DNA of 64,000 nt, from contig JAIEMQ010000027.1 of assembly GCA_019752015.1 (NCBI GenBank), forward strand, positions 62,001 through 126,000. The letters run 5' to 3'. Numbering within the stretch: position 1 is the stretch's first letter; every line of letters begins with the position of its first letter. This document shows positions 38,889 to 51,876 of the stretch, one piece after another. The notes under the pieces are model-generated. The model was not told the DNA's origin, did not search any database, and saw nothing but the letters and a program-made list of their open reading frames with translations. Made by a program: the position numbers and the translations under genes. Source of the DNA: Cyanobacteriota bacterium (GTDB taxonomy: Bacteria > Acidobacteriota > Vicinamibacteria > Vicinamibacterales > UBA2999).

Positions 38889-39533
38889 GTGCCTCTGTAT
38901 ACGGCCGAAGCCCTCGTCCTTCGCACTTACAAACTGGGCGAAGCCGACCGCATCGTGGTCTTCCTGACACGAGATCGCGGCAAGAAGCGGGGCGTTGCAC
39001 CCAATGCGAGAAAGTCGCGCAAACGGTTTGGCGCCGCGCTCGAGCCGCTGACGGAAGTGCGCGTGTCGTACTTCGAGAAGGAGCGGCGCGAGCTGGTCGG
39101 GTTGAATTACGCCGAGCCGGTGCGATCGCCGTTGTCGGCGGTCAGTCCGGAAGCGTTGGGCTACAGCCATTACTTCGCCGAGCTGATCGACGAGTGGGCG
39201 GCTGAAGCGGACGTCGACGAGCGGTTATATCGTCTGGGCACGTCGGCGCTCGAGGCGTTGCTGAGCGGAGCGCCGGTCGAAGCGCTGGCGAGATATTTCG
39301 AGTGCTGGTTGTTGCGGCTGCAGGGTGTGTATCCGGACGATCTGACGTTGTCGGGCGGAGCGGCGGCGTTTCTCGACGGCGTCAGGAAAATCGGACCTCG
39401 CGAGGTCGAGTCGCTGGGCGCGAGCAGCCGCGTGTTGCGGGAGATTGAGCTCATTCATCGGAAGCTGATAGCGATGCACCTCGACAGGGAGCCACGGTCC
39501 GTTCGCGTGTTGAACGAGCTGCGGCGTTCATAA
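38889..39533 (+). CDS. recO: DNA repair protein RecO
   Basis: 214 residues from GTG 38889. OB-fold N-terminus ([39 protein letters not shown]), then a helical domain. Works with RecR to load RecA onto gaps. The zinc-finger cysteines present in many RecO proteins are missing: the region after [12 protein letters not shown] has no Cys pair. The length is at the short end of the family. glyQ begins one base after the stop. Confidence 0.88.
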   Translation: MPLYTAEALVLRTYKLGEADRIVVFLTRDRGKKRGVAPNARKSRKRFGAALEPLTEVRVSYFEKERRELVGLNYAEPVRSPLSAVSPEALGYSHYFAELIDEWAAEADVDERLYRLGTSALEALLSGAPVEALARYFECWLLRLQGVYPDDLTLSGGAAAFLDGVRKIGPREVESLGASSRVLREIELIHRKLIAMHLDREPRSVRVLNELRRS

Positions 39534-39534
39534 C

Positions 39535-40437
39535 GTGACGTTCCAGGACCTGATCCTCAAGCTCCAGCATTTCTGGGCTTCGCAGGGCTGCCTGATCCAG
39601 CAGCCGCTCGATCTCGAAGTGGGGGCCGGCACGTCGCATCCGGAAACGCTGCTGCGCGTGCTCGGCTCGACGCCGTGGAATGTCGCGTACATCCAGCCGT
39701 CGCGGCGGCCGGACGACGGGCGCTTTGGACAGAATCCGAATCGATTGTTCAAGCACCACCAGCTGCAGGTGATCCTCAAGCCGTCGCCGGACGAAGTGCA
39801 GCAGATCTATCTCGACTCGCTCGAAGCGGTGGGCATCAATCCGCGTCAGCACGACATCCGGTTCGAAGAGGACAACTGGGAATCGCCCACGCTCGGCGCG
39901 TGGGGCATCGGCTGGCAGGTGATGCTCGACGGCACCGAGATCACGCAGTTCACCTACTTCCAGCAGGTCGGCGGCATGGACCTGTCGCCGATTTCATGCG
40001 AGATCACCTACGGCATGGAGCGCATCGCGATGTTCCTGCAGAAGGTGGACAACGTCTTCGACGTCGAATGGGGCGGCGGCAGGACATACGGCGAGGTGCG
40101 GCTGCGCGAGGAAGTGGAGCAGTCGAAGTACGCCTTCAACCAGGACACCGGAATAGATCGCGAGCGCTACTCGCAATATCACCGTCACATCTTCGATGAG
40201 ACCTACAAGTTTGGAGAGGATCTGTTGAAGGCGGGATTGATCCTGCCGGCGCTCGAGCACTGCTTGAAGTGCTCGCACCTGTTCAACCTGCTCGATTCGA
40301 GCGGCAGCGTCGGTGTCACCGAGCGCATGGCGTACATCTTGAGAGTTCGCCAACTGGCACTTGCGATCTGCAGGGCGTACGTTGGCGAACCTGACGGGAG
40401 CCGGGAGCCGGGAGCCGGGAGCCGCGCCAATGGATAG
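39535..40437 (+). CDS. glyQ: glycyl-tRNA synthetase alpha subunit
   Basis: 300 residues from GTG 39535. Class II catalytic subunit of the alpha2-beta2 enzyme. [53 protein letters not shown], then [34 protein letters not shown] are diagnostic. The tail [14 protein letters not shown] is encoded by a 7-bp repeat array. The gene overlaps glyS by eight bases. Confidence 0.96.
   Translation: MTFQDLILKLQHFWASQGCLIQQPLDLEVGAGTSHPETLLRVLGSTPWNVAYIQPSRRPDDGRFGQNPNRLFKHHQLQVILKPSPDEVQQIYLDSLEAVGINPRQHDIRFEEDNWESPTLGAWGIGWQVMLDGTEITQFTYFQQVGGMDLSPISCEITYGMERIAMFLQKVDNVFDVEWGGGRTYGEVRLREEVEQSKYAFNQDTGIDRERYSQYHRHIFDETYKFGEDLLKAGLILPALEHCLKCSHLFNLLDSSGSVGVTERMAYILRVRQLALAICRAYVGEPDGSREPGAGSRANG
40395..40422. 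repeat. 7-bp array at the glyQ/glyS junction
   Basis: CGGGAGC four times in perfect tandem. It encodes the glyQ tail, and its GGGAG cores lie directly before the glyS ATG (40430), where a Shine-Dalgarno would be. Same unit as at 25572-25606. Confidence 0.85.
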
Positions 40438-42601
40438 AGAGCTGCTCCTTGAAATCGGTATGGAGGAAATTCCGGCGAGCTGGCTGCCGGGCCTCACGAC
40501 CCAGCTCGGCAACGTTCTCGAAGCGAAGCTGAAGGACGCGCGGTTGTCGACGGAAGATCCGATCGAAACGTTCAGCACGCCGCGGCGGTTGACCGTCCGA
40601 TCCGCGCATATCTCCGAGCGTCAAACCGACCTCGAAGAGCTCGTCACCGGACCGCCGGTGTCCGCGGCATTCGGCGCCGACGGCAAGCTGACGCCGGCCG
40701 GCGCCGGCTTCGTCAAGAAACAGAACGCGGCCGAAGATCAGATCGAGCGCGTCAAGACGCCGAAAGGCGAATACATCGCCGTGCGCAAGCATCAGCGCGG
40801 CAAGGCCGCCGTGGACGTGCTGCCCGCAGTGCTGAACAACGTGCTGCGAGCGATGTCGTTCCCGAAGCAGATGCGCTGGGACGCCATCCTCGATGACGGC
40901 AAAGGCGACCTGCCGTTCGGGCGGCCGATTCGCTGGATTCTCTATTTATACGGCGGCCGCGTCGTGCCGTTTGCGATCGGGCGATCGCCGCTCGCCGCCG
41001 GACCGCGCGTGCAGGAAATCAGCTCGGGCGCCTCGACCTACGGCCATCGCTTCCTGACGATGAGCGGCCGTGCCGGGCGGGCGGTGAAGGTCAAGAGCTT
41101 CGACGACTACCGCAAGCGGCTCGGCGAGCATTTCGTGATCATCGATCGCAACGAGCGGCACGATCGGATCGCGCGGGAGCTCGACGCCGAGGCGCGCCGC
41201 CGCGGCGGACGCATTGCGCGATCGCTGGTCGGGCAGGGCATGCTCGATGAAGTGCCGGATCTCGTCGAGTATCCGGTCGTCGCTTCGGGATCGTATCCCG
41301 AGGAATTCCTGAAGCTGCCGGAAGAAGTGCTGACGACCACGATGATTCATCATCAGCATTTCTTTCCGATCACGAGCGATCACGGAAAGCTGCTGCCGGT
41401 GTTCCTGGCCGTGCTCAACATGGAGCCGGATCAACCGGAGATCGTGTCGCGCAACATGGAGCGCGTGCTGACGGCGCGGCTGCGGGACGCGCAGTTCTTC
41501 TACCAGAGCGATCGCCGGCAGCCGCTGGCCGAGCATCGAAGGCGGCTGGACACGGTGCTGTTCCACAAGAAGATCGGCACCTACCTGCAGAAGTCCGAGC
41601 GCGTGGCCGCACGCGCGGCACGGATCGCGGCTTCGCCGCTCAACTCGCCGCAAATGGAATCATTCGCGCGCGAGGCCGGCCAGTTGTGCAGGGCCGATTT
41701 GGCGACCGACATGGTGCGCGAGCTCACCGAGCTGCAGGGCACGATCGGCGGCATCTACGCGCGTGAAGACGGGCGTCCGGAGGAAGTGTGGAAGGCAATC
41801 TACTTCCACTATCTGCCGGTCGGCGTCGAGGCCACGGCGCCGCCGGCGAAGGCGCAGCTGGGCAAGGCCGCGATCTCATGGGCGGCGGTGTCGCTCGCCG
41901 ACAAGCTCGACACGCTGGTCAGCATGTTTGCCGCCGGTGAACGGCCGACCGGATCGCGCGATCCGTATGGACTGAGGCGGGCTGCTCAAGGCGTGGTGCG
42001 CATCCTGGTCGATCTGCCGGAGCTGACCGGACTGGATTTGCGGCTGACGCTTGGCGATCTGGTCACCGAGAAGGCGGACGATGCGTTCTGGGCGTTCATG
42101 ATCGATCGCGTTCGATTCGTGCTCGAGCAGCGGGGCTACGATCCACGGAACGTGCGTGCCGTAACGCATGGCGACCCGTCGACGGTCAGCCCGTTGATCG
42201 CGAAGCGAAAGCTCGAGACGCTCCCGGAATTCACCGAGACGCCGGATTTCAAGCAGCTGGCGGTGCTGTTCAAGCGCGTCAGGAATATCGCGAAGAATCT
42301 CGACGCGCAGGCTGCCGATCAGGGCGGCACACTGGTCGAACCGGTGGAGCTGGCGCTGGCCAGGGAAGTGGATCGCCTGGCGCCGGTTGTCGAGTCGGCC
42401 GTCAAGAGCGGCACCGGTTACCGGCAGGCCTTCGCGGAGGCCGCGAAGGCTGGCCCGGCGGTCGCGAAATTCTTCGATGATGTGATGGTCATGACCGATG
42501 ATGTGAAGTTGCGCGATGTGCGGCTTCGTCTGCTGAGAAAGCTCGAAGGTCTCATTCTGCAATTGGCGGACGTTTCAGAGATTGTTCCTGAGGAGAAGTA
42601 G
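40430..42601 (+). CDS. glyS: glycyl-tRNA synthetase beta subunit
   Basis: 723 residues from ATG 40430. [20 protein letters not shown] at the start, FLVIGPP-like [20 protein letters not shown], and the body [33 protein letters not shown]. Later [19 protein letters not shown], then [18 protein letters not shown], are typical HD-like segments. The C-terminal anticodon domain ends in [20 protein letters not shown]. It binds tRNA-Gly with GlyQ. Confidence 0.95.
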   Translation: MDRELLLEIGMEEIPASWLPGLTTQLGNVLEAKLKDARLSTEDPIETFSTPRRLTVRSAHISERQTDLEELVTGPPVSAAFGADGKLTPAGAGFVKKQNAAEDQIERVKTPKGEYIAVRKHQRGKAAVDVLPAVLNNVLRAMSFPKQMRWDAILDDGKGDLPFGRPIRWILYLYGGRVVPFAIGRSPLAAGPRVQEISSGASTYGHRFLTMSGRAGRAVKVKSFDDYRKRLGEHFVIIDRNERHDRIARELDAEARRRGGRIARSLVGQGMLDEVPDLVEYPVVASGSYPEEFLKLPEEVLTTTMIHHQHFFPITSDHGKLLPVFLAVLNMEPDQPEIVSRNMERVLTARLRDAQFFYQSDRRQPLAEHRRRLDTVLFHKKIGTYLQKSERVAARAARIAASPLNSPQMESFAREAGQLCRADLATDMVRELTELQGTIGGIYAREDGRPEEVWKAIYFHYLPVGVEATAPPAKAQLGKAAISWAAVSLADKLDTLVSMFAAGERPTGSRDPYGLRRAAQGVVRILVDLPELTGLDLRLTLGDLVTEKADDAFWAFMIDRVRFVLEQRGYDPRNVRAVTHGDPSTVSPLIAKRKLETLPEFTETPDFKQLAVLFKRVRNIAKNLDAQAADQGGTLVEPVELALAREVDRLAPVVESAVKSGTGYRQAFAEAAKAGPAVAKFFDDVMVMTDDVKLRDVRLRLLRKLEGLILQLADVSEIVPEEK

Positions 42602-42607
42602 GCAGTA

Positions 42608-45375
<2,768 letters not shown>

Positions 45376-45379
<4 letters not shown>

Positions 45380-46341
45380 TTCGCTACTTCGTCCACAGAG
45401 GCGGCCGGACGGAAATCTCCGACCGCCTCGAGCCCGCGTGGCTGTTACCGGACAGCGGGGCGGTCGTGTGGGCGGATGTGGCGGAACCATCAGAGGCGGA
45501 TGGGGCGGTGTTGCGCGAGCAATTCGGCCTCCACGAACTGCCGGTCGAGGCCGCGCTGCAGCGCGAGACGCACCCGAAGGTCGAAAGCTACGGGAAATAC
45601 CTCTACATCGTCCTTCACGGCATCAACTTCCAGGCGGCGGAGCACACCTTTGAAACGCACGAGACCGACTTCTTTCTCGCGCCGAATTTCCTGATCACCA
45701 TTCACGACGGGCAGCGGCGGAGCATTGCCCGCGTCGCTGATCTGTGCGGCCGGGCCGGCCACATCCTGTCTGAAGGACCGGTGGCGCTGTTACATCGCAT
45801 TGTCGACACCATGGTCGATCACTACCGGCCGGAAGTCGACGAGCTCGAAGCGCGTCTCGACGCCATCGAGAAGCACGTCATCGAGGATCCCGCAGGCACC
45901 CTGACCGGCGACATTCTCGCCGTCAAGAACGACATCACCAGCCTGCGCCGGATCGTGATTCCCCAGCGCGACGTCGTCGGCCGCCTGTCGCGGCGTGAGT
46001 TCGAGATGATTGGCCAGGAAATGGCCTACCGGTTCCGCGACGTCTACGATCAATTCGTGCGGATGGCCGACGACTCGATCGTGTTCCAGGATCGCGTGAC
46101 CGGCATTCTGGATGCGTATCTCGCCAGCGTCTCGAACCGCTTGTCGAACACGTCGCGCCTGCTGGCGGTGATCGCGGCGCTGTTCGGCCCGATGACGGTG
46201 ATCACGGGTGTGTTCGGGATGAATGTGCCGTTGCCGACGCTGTTCGGCAGTCCCGAGTACCAGTTCTGGGAGGTCATCGGCATGATGGTGTTCGCGAGCG
46301 CCATTCTGTTCACCTGGTTCAAGAAGTCGGGCTGGTGGTAG
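45376..46341 (+). CDS. corA: magnesium/cobalt transporter CorA family
   Basis: 321 residues from TTG 45376, overlapping the ppdK stop as TTGA. A cytoplasmic alpha/beta funnel (about 1-240, with DFFLAPNFLITIHDG and LEARLDAIEKHVIEDP) is followed by two C-terminal helices separated by the pore signature GVFGMNV (GMN). The tail FTWFKKSGWW is basic, as usual. It is the third Mg2+-transport-type gene within 11 kb. Confidence 0.94.
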
Positions 46342-48108
46342 ATGGGGCGCATCAGCCGGCTGCCTGACGACCTCGCCAATCAGATCGCCGCGGGCGAAGT
46401 GGTCGAGCGTCCGGCGTCGGTCGTCAAGGAGCTGATCGAGAACGCGATCGATGCGCAGGCGAAGCGCATCACGGTCACCGCCGAATATGGCGGCAAGAAA
46501 TTGATTCGCGTCGAAGACGACGGCATCGGGATGGATGCCGATGATGCGCGGCTGTGTCTGGATCGTCATGCCACCAGCAAGATCCGCAGGGCCGATGATC
46601 TCGGCGCGATCATGACGCTCGGATTCCGCGGCGAGGCGCTGCCGTCGATCGCGTCCGTTTCGCACTTTCGCCTGCGGACGCGCGCGCGCGGCGGCGAGAG
46701 CGGCACCGAGATCCGCGTCAACGCCGGCATCATCGAGTCGATTGTGGAAGCGGGCGGGCCGGAAGGCACGATGGTGGAAGTCGCCGACGTGTTCTACAAC
46801 CTCCCGGCGCGCCGAAAGTTCCTGAAGTCCGACGCGGCCGAAGCGGCGCAGCTGTCGCGATTCGTGACGCAGCTGGCGCTCTGCTACCCGGAGGTCGGCT
46901 TCACACTGACCAGCTCCGGCCGCAAGATCATCGCCGTGCCGCCGGTGGCGAGCCTGTCGGACCGTTTGTATCAGTTGTATGGCGATCGCCAGGACCTGGT
47001 GCAGGTCGATCGCGGGTTCGGCGGCCTGCGGCTGCATGGTTTCATCGCCGCCCTCGCCGAGCAGGGTCCGGTTCGCGGGCCGCAGCACGTGTTCGTCAAT
47101 CGCCGCATCGTCAAGGATCGAACGATCGCGCATGCGATTCTCGATGCCTACAGCGTCGCGACGAACAAGGAGCGCAGTCCCGAAGTGCACTTGTTCCTCG
47201 ACGTCCCACCCGACCAGGTGGATGTGAACGTGCATCCCACCAAGGCGGAAGTTCGATTCAAGGAGCAGTCGCAGGTTCATCAGCTCGTTCGTCACGCGCT
47301 TGGTGATGCCCTCGGTAAAGGTCCGGCGCCGGAGCTCACGCTGCGAACGAGCGACGTAATGCCGGGCCGCACGATGCAGCCGTCTATTCCCGGCGCGCTG
47401 AGCGGCGGCAGCTTTCCGAGCCGCTGGGCTCCGCCTGTGCCGGGAGGGCGGAACTTCAGTTCCGCCGCTGCGGAAACCGTGTCCGCTCCCGCGGCGCGTG
47501 AACATCCGCCGGCCGGCAGCCCGTCTCCCGTCCGGCCGATGATCGCCCTCGGGCAGTTCCGCGACACCTTCATCATCGCGATGGACGACGAAGGGCTGTG
47601 CATCATCGATCAGCACGTCGCGCACGAGCGGGTGTTGTTCGAGCGGATCATGGAGAAGCTCACCAGAGAATCGCTCGAGAGCCAGCGGTTGTTGATTCCG
47701 GTCGTCCTCGAGTTGCCTCCGGCCGAGCGGGCGGCGCTGGTCGGTAAGGCCGCAGCGTTGAGTCGATTCGGCTTCGAGGTCGAGGAGTTTGGCGGCGACA
47801 GCGTTAAAGTGACGGCGATGCCGGCGCTGCTCGATCCGAACGAATGTGACGCCGCATTGCGCGCGCTCGCGGAAGATCTCGAAGGGCTCGATCGCGGCTT
47901 GCGTCTCGAAGACGCGCTGAAACAGATCGCGGCGACGACGGCGTGCCATGCGGCCGTCAAGGCGCACTACCCGCTGACGCTCGAGAAGATGCACCACATC
48001 CTCGAGGAGCTGCGCGCTACCGCGTATTCGACGGTGTGCCCGCACGGACGGCCGGTCATGTTGCGAATCACCCGGCGGGAGATCGAAAAGAATTTCGATC
48101 GGATATGA
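46342..48108 (+). CDS. mutL: DNA mismatch repair protein MutL
   Basis: 588 residues. GHKL ATPase: [46 protein letters not shown]; then [17 protein letters not shown] and [13 protein letters not shown]. The C-terminal endonuclease motif reads [12 protein letters not shown] (from Asp423), with ACHAAVKAH and CPHGRPVML as metal sites, so this is a nicking MutL, expected where MutH is absent. The flexible linker (about 330-400) contains an in-frame REP-like hairpin encoding [11 protein letters not shown]. Confidence 0.95.
   Translation: MGRISRLPDDLANQIAAGEVVERPASVVKELIENAIDAQAKRITVTAEYGGKKLIRVEDDGIGMDADDARLCLDRHATSKIRRADDLGAIMTLGFRGEALPSIASVSHFRLRTRARGGESGTEIRVNAGIIESIVEAGGPEGTMVEVADVFYNLPARRKFLKSDAAEAAQLSRFVTQLALCYPEVGFTLTSSGRKIIAVPPVASLSDRLYQLYGDRQDLVQVDRGFGGLRLHGFIAALAEQGPVRGPQHVFVNRRIVKDRTIAHAILDAYSVATNKERSPEVHLFLDVPPDQVDVNVHPTKAEVRFKEQSQVHQLVRHALGDALGKGPAPELTLRTSDVMPGRTMQPSIPGALSGGSFPSRWAPPVPGGRNFSSAAAETVSAPAAREHPPAGSPSPVRPMIALGQFRDTFIIAMDDEGLCIIDQHVAHERVLFERIMEKLTRESLESQRLLIPVVLELPPAERAALVGKAAALSRFGFEVEEFGGDSVKVTAMPALLDPNECDAALRALAEDLEGLDRGLRLEDALKQIAATTACHAAVKAHYPLTLEKMHHILEELRATAYSTVCPHGRPVMLRITRREIEKNFDRI
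47441..47471 (+). repeat. REP-like hairpin inside mutL
   Basis: GGCGGAAC-TTCA-GTTCCGCC (47447-47466) flanked by CGGGAG and GCTGC. The 31-base unit matches the minus strand of 51843-51873 at 27 positions, with two of the four changes compensating each other in the stem. Confidence 0.8.
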
Positions 48109-49370
48109 GGCAGCTCACACGCCATCTCTACTTCTGGGTGCTGCTTGCCATCGTCGTCGGCGGGGCGATCGGCTACGTCAGTCCAGAAACCGGCGTGAAG
48201 CTGAAGCCGCTCGGCGACGGATTCATCGCGCTCGTGAAGATGCTGATCGCGCCGATCATTTTCTGCACCGTGGTGCTCGGCATCGCCGGTGCGGGCAGCA
48301 TGAAGAAGGTGGGCCGTGTCGGCGGCAAAGCGCTGCTGTATTTCGAAGTGGTCTCGACCTTGGCGCTGATCATCGGCCTGATCGTCGCCAACGTGGTTCG
48401 GCCGGGCGCCCCATTCCACGCGGATCCCGCGGAACTCGATGCGACCGCGGTTGCCAATTACGCGAAGGTCGGGGCCAGTCAGAGCACGGTCGATTTTGTG
48501 CTGCACATCATCCCTCGAACCTTCTTCGATGCCTTCACCGGCTCGGGCGATCTCTTGCAGGTGCTGTTCGTCGCGGTGTTGTTCGGCTACGCGATGACGC
48601 ACCTCGGATCGGAAGGCTCGATCGTTCACCAGGTGATCAAGACCAGCTCGCACGTGTTCTTCCGGATGATGAACGCGCTGATGAAGCTGGCGCCGCTCGG
48701 CGCGGGCGGCGCCATGGCATTTACCATCGGCCAATATGGCGTCGAGGCGCTCCGGCCGCTGGGTTTGCTGATGGGCAGCTTCTATCTGACGTGCCTGCTG
48801 TTCGTGCTCGTCGTGCTCGGCTCGATCGCGATGCTGACCGGCTTCAACATCATCAAGTTCATCCTCTACATCCGTGAGGAGCTGCTGACGGTGCTCGGCA
48901 CCTCGTCGTCCGAGTCCGCGCTCGTGCCGCTGATGCAGAAGCTCGAGCGGCTGGGGTGCTCGCAGTCAGTGGTCGGTCTGGTCGTGCCTTCGGGATATTC
49001 ATTCAATCTCGACGGCACCAACATCTACCTGACGATGGCCTCGCTGTTCGTGGCGCAAGCGCTCGAGATCGATCTGACGCTGCGGCAGCAGCTGACGATC
49101 CTCGGCGTCGCGATGCTGACGTCGAAGGGCGCGTCCGGTGTGACCGGTGCGGGGTTCATCACGCTGGCGGCGACGCTCGCCGTCGTGCCGACGATCCCGG
49201 TCGCCGGCCTGGCCCTGATTCTTGGCGTCGATCGCTTCATGTCAGAAGCGCGATCGCTGACGAACTTTGTCGGCAACGGCGTGGCGGCGATCGTCGTGTC
49301 GCGATGGGAAAACGAGCTGGACCTCGACGTTTTGCGACGCGAGCTGAACGGCGAGATCGCCCCATCGTGA
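48105..49370 (+). CDS. dicarboxylate/amino acid:cation symporter (DctA/GltP family)
   Basis: 421 residues from ATG 48105 (ATGA overlap with mutL). Eight membrane segments and two hairpin loops. The first half has [20 protein letters not shown] and [19 protein letters not shown]. The serine-rich re-entrant loop reads [20 protein letters not shown], followed by [20 protein letters not shown] and [40 protein letters not shown] carries the substrate/Na+ Asp and Asn. C4-dicarboxylates are the likely substrate, since the Arg and TNF region resemble DctA; glutamate is possible. Confidence 0.93.
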   Translation: MRQLTRHLYFWVLLAIVVGGAIGYVSPETGVKLKPLGDGFIALVKMLIAPIIFCTVVLGIAGAGSMKKVGRVGGKALLYFEVVSTLALIIGLIVANVVRPGAPFHADPAELDATAVANYAKVGASQSTVDFVLHIIPRTFFDAFTGSGDLLQVLFVAVLFGYAMTHLGSEGSIVHQVIKTSSHVFFRMMNALMKLAPLGAGGAMAFTIGQYGVEALRPLGLLMGSFYLTCLLFVLVVLGSIAMLTGFNIIKFILYIREELLTVLGTSSSESALVPLMQKLERLGCSQSVVGLVVPSGYSFNLDGTNIYLTMASLFVAQALEIDLTLRQQLTILGVAMLTSKGASGVTGAGFITLAATLAVVPTIPVAGLALILGVDRFMSEARSLTNFVGNGVAAIVVSRWENELDLDVLRRELNGEIAPS

Positions 49371-50101
49371 GGCGCGCGTTTCTCGTGATCCCGCTGCTCG
49401 TGGCAATCGCCGCGAGCCTGTTATGGCTGCGACTGCTCAGCGCGCCGCTGCGGGCCGTCGTGCATGGCGGCAGCGGCCCGCCAGCGCTGGTGCTGCTGCA
49501 CGGCTTCGGATCGCGGGCGGAAGACTGGCTGCAGTTCGAATCGAAGCTCGCGCTGCCCGCCAACACGCAGTTGATCTATCTGCAGGCGCCGCTGCGCGGT
49601 CCGTGGTCCGGCCGCCGCGGCTGGTGGTGGCTGAACTTGAACGGCCACGTGCCACCGGGAGAGGCATTCGCCGACTACTCGAAGATTCATCCTCCCGGCA
49701 TCCAGGTCGCATCGCGGCTCGTTCGCCGTTATCTCGCGGACGTGAAGGAGCCGATCATCCTCGGCGGATTCTCGCAGGGCGCGATGACCAGCGCCGAAAT
49801 CGCGTTTCATTCCGATCAAGAGCTGGCGGGGTTGATTCTGTTGAGCGGCACCACCGTTGACGAAGAAGGATGGGCCGAACATTTCGCCGGCCGCCGCCAT
49901 CTGCCGATCTTCATCGCGCACGGCCGTCGCGATCCGGTGCTGCCGTTCGATCGCATGGAGCGATTCGCCGCTCGCTTGAAAGCCTTCGGGCTGAATGTGA
50001 CGTGGCTGCCATTTGAAGGCGACCACGGGATCCCCGACGAAGTCGTCGCGGGGATGAATGCGTTCGTTCTTCAGCTACAATTCCCGGCCGGGAGACCTTA
50101 A
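49367..50101 (+). CDS. alpha/beta hydrolase, carboxylesterase/phospholipase type
   Basis: 244 residues from GTG 49367, overlapping the symporter stop as GTGA. An N-terminal hydrophobic anchor ([20 protein letters not shown]) precedes the fold. [13 protein letters not shown] is the oxyanion loop, [15 protein letters not shown] carries the nucleophile Ser, [10 protein letters not shown] the Asp and EGDHGIPDE the His. Closest to the YpfH/carboxylesterase group acting on small esters or lysophospholipids. Membrane-anchored or secreted. The next gene starts at the stop (TAATG). Confidence 0.85.
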   Translation: MRRAFLVIPLLVAIAASLLWLRLLSAPLRAVVHGGSGPPALVLLHGFGSRAEDWLQFESKLALPANTQLIYLQAPLRGPWSGRRGWWWLNLNGHVPPGEAFADYSKIHPPGIQVASRLVRRYLADVKEPIILGGFSQGAMTSAEIAFHSDQELAGLILLSGTTVDEEGWAEHFAGRRHLPIFIAHGRRDPVLPFDRMERFAARLKAFGLNVTWLPFEGDHGIPDEVVAGMNAFVLQLQFPAGRP

Positions 50102-51828
50102 TGTCCTTCACGTCACGATGGATCGGCGGGATTGCCGCAGGTGTGGTGGTCGTATTCGCAGCGGCGTCGTTGCGCGGGCAACAGACCCGCAAGGTTGATG
50201 ACGCAACGTTGTTGAAACCTGCCGACGGCGACTGGGCCGGCTACGGCCGTGACTACGCCGAGACGCATCACAGCCCGCTGGCGCAAATCGATCAGAGCAA
50301 TGTGAGCCGCCTCGGCATCGCGTCGTCGATCGAAGTGGGATCGGAAGGAAAGATCGAAACGACGCCGCTGGTCTTCAACGGCGTGCTCTACGGCACGTCA
50401 ACGTGGAGCGTCGTCTACGCGATCGACCTGCGCGCCAACAGGATCAAGTGGCAATGGGATCCAGCCCTCGTGCGCGGCGGCTACGCCGCGATGGGGCCGC
50501 GCCCGTGTTGCGGTCCGGTCAATCGCGGTGTCGCGCTCTACGACGGCAAGGTCTATGTGGGCACGCTCGATGGCCGGCTGGTCGCGCTCGATGGCGAGAC
50601 CGGCAAGCCGCTGTGGTCGGTGCAGACGACGCCGCCGAACTCGGATTACACCATCACCGGCGCGCCGCGCGTCGTGAAAGGCAAGGTGCTGATCGGACAG
50701 GGCGGCGCTGAATACGGCGTGCGCGGATTCCTCGGCGCGTACGACGCGCAGACCGGGAAGCTCGCGTGGAAGTTCTTCGTCGTCCCTGGCGATCCGGCGA
50801 AGGGCTTTGAAGACGAAGCGCTCGCGCGCGCCGCGAAGACGTGGAACGGCCAATGGTGGAAGGCGGGCGGCGGCGGCACGCCGTGGGACGGCATCGCGTA
50901 CGATCCCGAGCTCAATCTTGTTTACGTCGGCACCGGCAACGGATCGCCATGGAATGCGCAGCATCGCAGCCCCGGCGGCGGCGATAACTTGTACCTGTCG
51001 TCGATCGTCGCGCTGAACGCCGACACCGGCAACTACATCTGGCATTATCAGACGACGCCCGGCGACAACTGGGACTTCAATGCGGCGCAGCCGATGATCC
51101 TTGCCGATCTCACGATCGCGAACCAGCCGCGCAAAGTGATCATGCAGGCGCCGAAGAACGGCTTCTTCTACGTGCTCGATCGCACCAACGGCCAATACAT
51201 TTCAGGTGAGCCGTTCGCGTTCACCTCGTGGGCGACGTCAATCGACAAGGAGACCGGGCGACCGAAAGAAACCGAGCAGGCGCGCTACCGGTTCAAGCCC
51301 GTGCGGCTGTCGCCGTCGCCCGTCGGCGCGCATCACTGGCCGCCGATGGCGTTCAACCCGACGACGAAGCTGGTCTATTACCCCGGCCAGGAAACGTCAA
51401 TGGTGGTGACGATGAACGAGCGCTTCGACTACACCGAAGGGCAGTGGAACCTCGGCATGACGATGGGCACGGCGCAGTTGAAGGTGCCGGTGCCGCCGCC
51501 CGATCCGAAAGCGCCGGCGATGGGTGGATTCTTCGTGGCCTGGGATCCGATCGCCAACAAGCAGGTGTGGCGACTGCCGTTCCAGTCGAGCGGCGGTGCG
51601 TTGTCGACGGCCGGGCAGCTGATCTTCGTCGGTAATTCCGCGGGCAAGCTGTTTGCGCTCGATCCGCTGACCGGCAAGACGCTGTGGGAATCACAACTCG
51701 CTCCCGGCGGAGTGGCGACGCCGATCAGCTACGAGCTCGACGGCAAGCAGTACATCGCGGTGATGGCCGGGATCAAGGGCGGGCGCGTGTATACGTTCGC
51801 GCTGGATGCGAAACAAACGATCCCGTAA
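50101..51828 (+). CDS. PQQ-dependent dehydrogenase (methanol/ethanol type), no cytochrome domain
   Basis: 575 residues with a signal peptide (GGIAAGVVVVFAAASLRGQ). An eight-bladed propeller with W-motifs. The vicinal disulfide that stacks on PQQ is present (GPRPCCGPVNRG), and the catalytic Asp lies in TTPGDNWDFNAAQP. QNGFFYVLDR-like APKNGFFYVLDRTNGQYIS is typical. Oxidises an alcohol in the periplasm. There is no fused cytochrome c, and no cytochrome or pqq gene lies nearby, so an external electron acceptor and cofactor source are needed. Confidence 0.9.
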   Translation: MSFTSRWIGGIAAGVVVVFAAASLRGQQTRKVDDATLLKPADGDWAGYGRDYAETHHSPLAQIDQSNVSRLGIASSIEVGSEGKIETTPLVFNGVLYGTSTWSVVYAIDLRANRIKWQWDPALVRGGYAAMGPRPCCGPVNRGVALYDGKVYVGTLDGRLVALDGETGKPLWSVQTTPPNSDYTITGAPRVVKGKVLIGQGGAEYGVRGFLGAYDAQTGKLAWKFFVVPGDPAKGFEDEALARAAKTWNGQWWKAGGGGTPWDGIAYDPELNLVYVGTGNGSPWNAQHRSPGGGDNLYLSSIVALNADTGNYIWHYQTTPGDNWDFNAAQPMILADLTIANQPRKVIMQAPKNGFFYVLDRTNGQYISGEPFAFTSWATSIDKETGRPKETEQARYRFKPVRLSPSPVGAHHWPPMAFNPTTKLVYYPGQETSMVVTMNERFDYTEGQWNLGMTMGTAQLKVPVPPPDPKAPAMGGFFVAWDPIANKQVWRLPFQSSGGALSTAGQLIFVGNSAGKLFALDPLTGKTLWESQLAPGGVATPISYELDGKQYIAVMAGIKGGRVYTFALDAKQTIP

Positions 51829-51831
51829 ACG

Positions 51832-51876
51832 CGCTCCCTATTGGAGCGGCGGGACTCAAGTCCCGCCCTCCCGCCG
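51832..51876. repeat. REP-like double hairpin at a convergent gene end
   Basis: CGCTCC-CTATT-GGAGCG (51832-51848) overlaps GGCGGGACT-CA-AGTCCCGCC (51848-51867). The second copy of the REP found in mutL. On the minus strand it supplies the last residues (REGGT) and the TGA stop of rarA. Confidence 0.8.

Noticed and set aside
37794-39170. Minus-strand open frame of 458 codons opposite mgtE and recO
   Set aside because: Antisense shadow of two recognisable genes.
38889-39533. RecO without zinc cysteines as a pseudogene
   Set aside because: The frame is intact, both domains are present and RecO proteins without the zinc site are known; noted only as a variant.
45790-48045. Minus-strand open frame of 751 codons opposite corA and mutL
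   Set aside because: It is the mirror of two well-supported genes in GC-rich DNA, with no family motif, and its composition follows the antisense codons.
50101-51828. PQQ dehydrogenase as part of a methanol-oxidation cluster
   Set aside because: No cytochrome, moxaF-like accessory or pqq gene lies in the window, so no cluster can be claimed.
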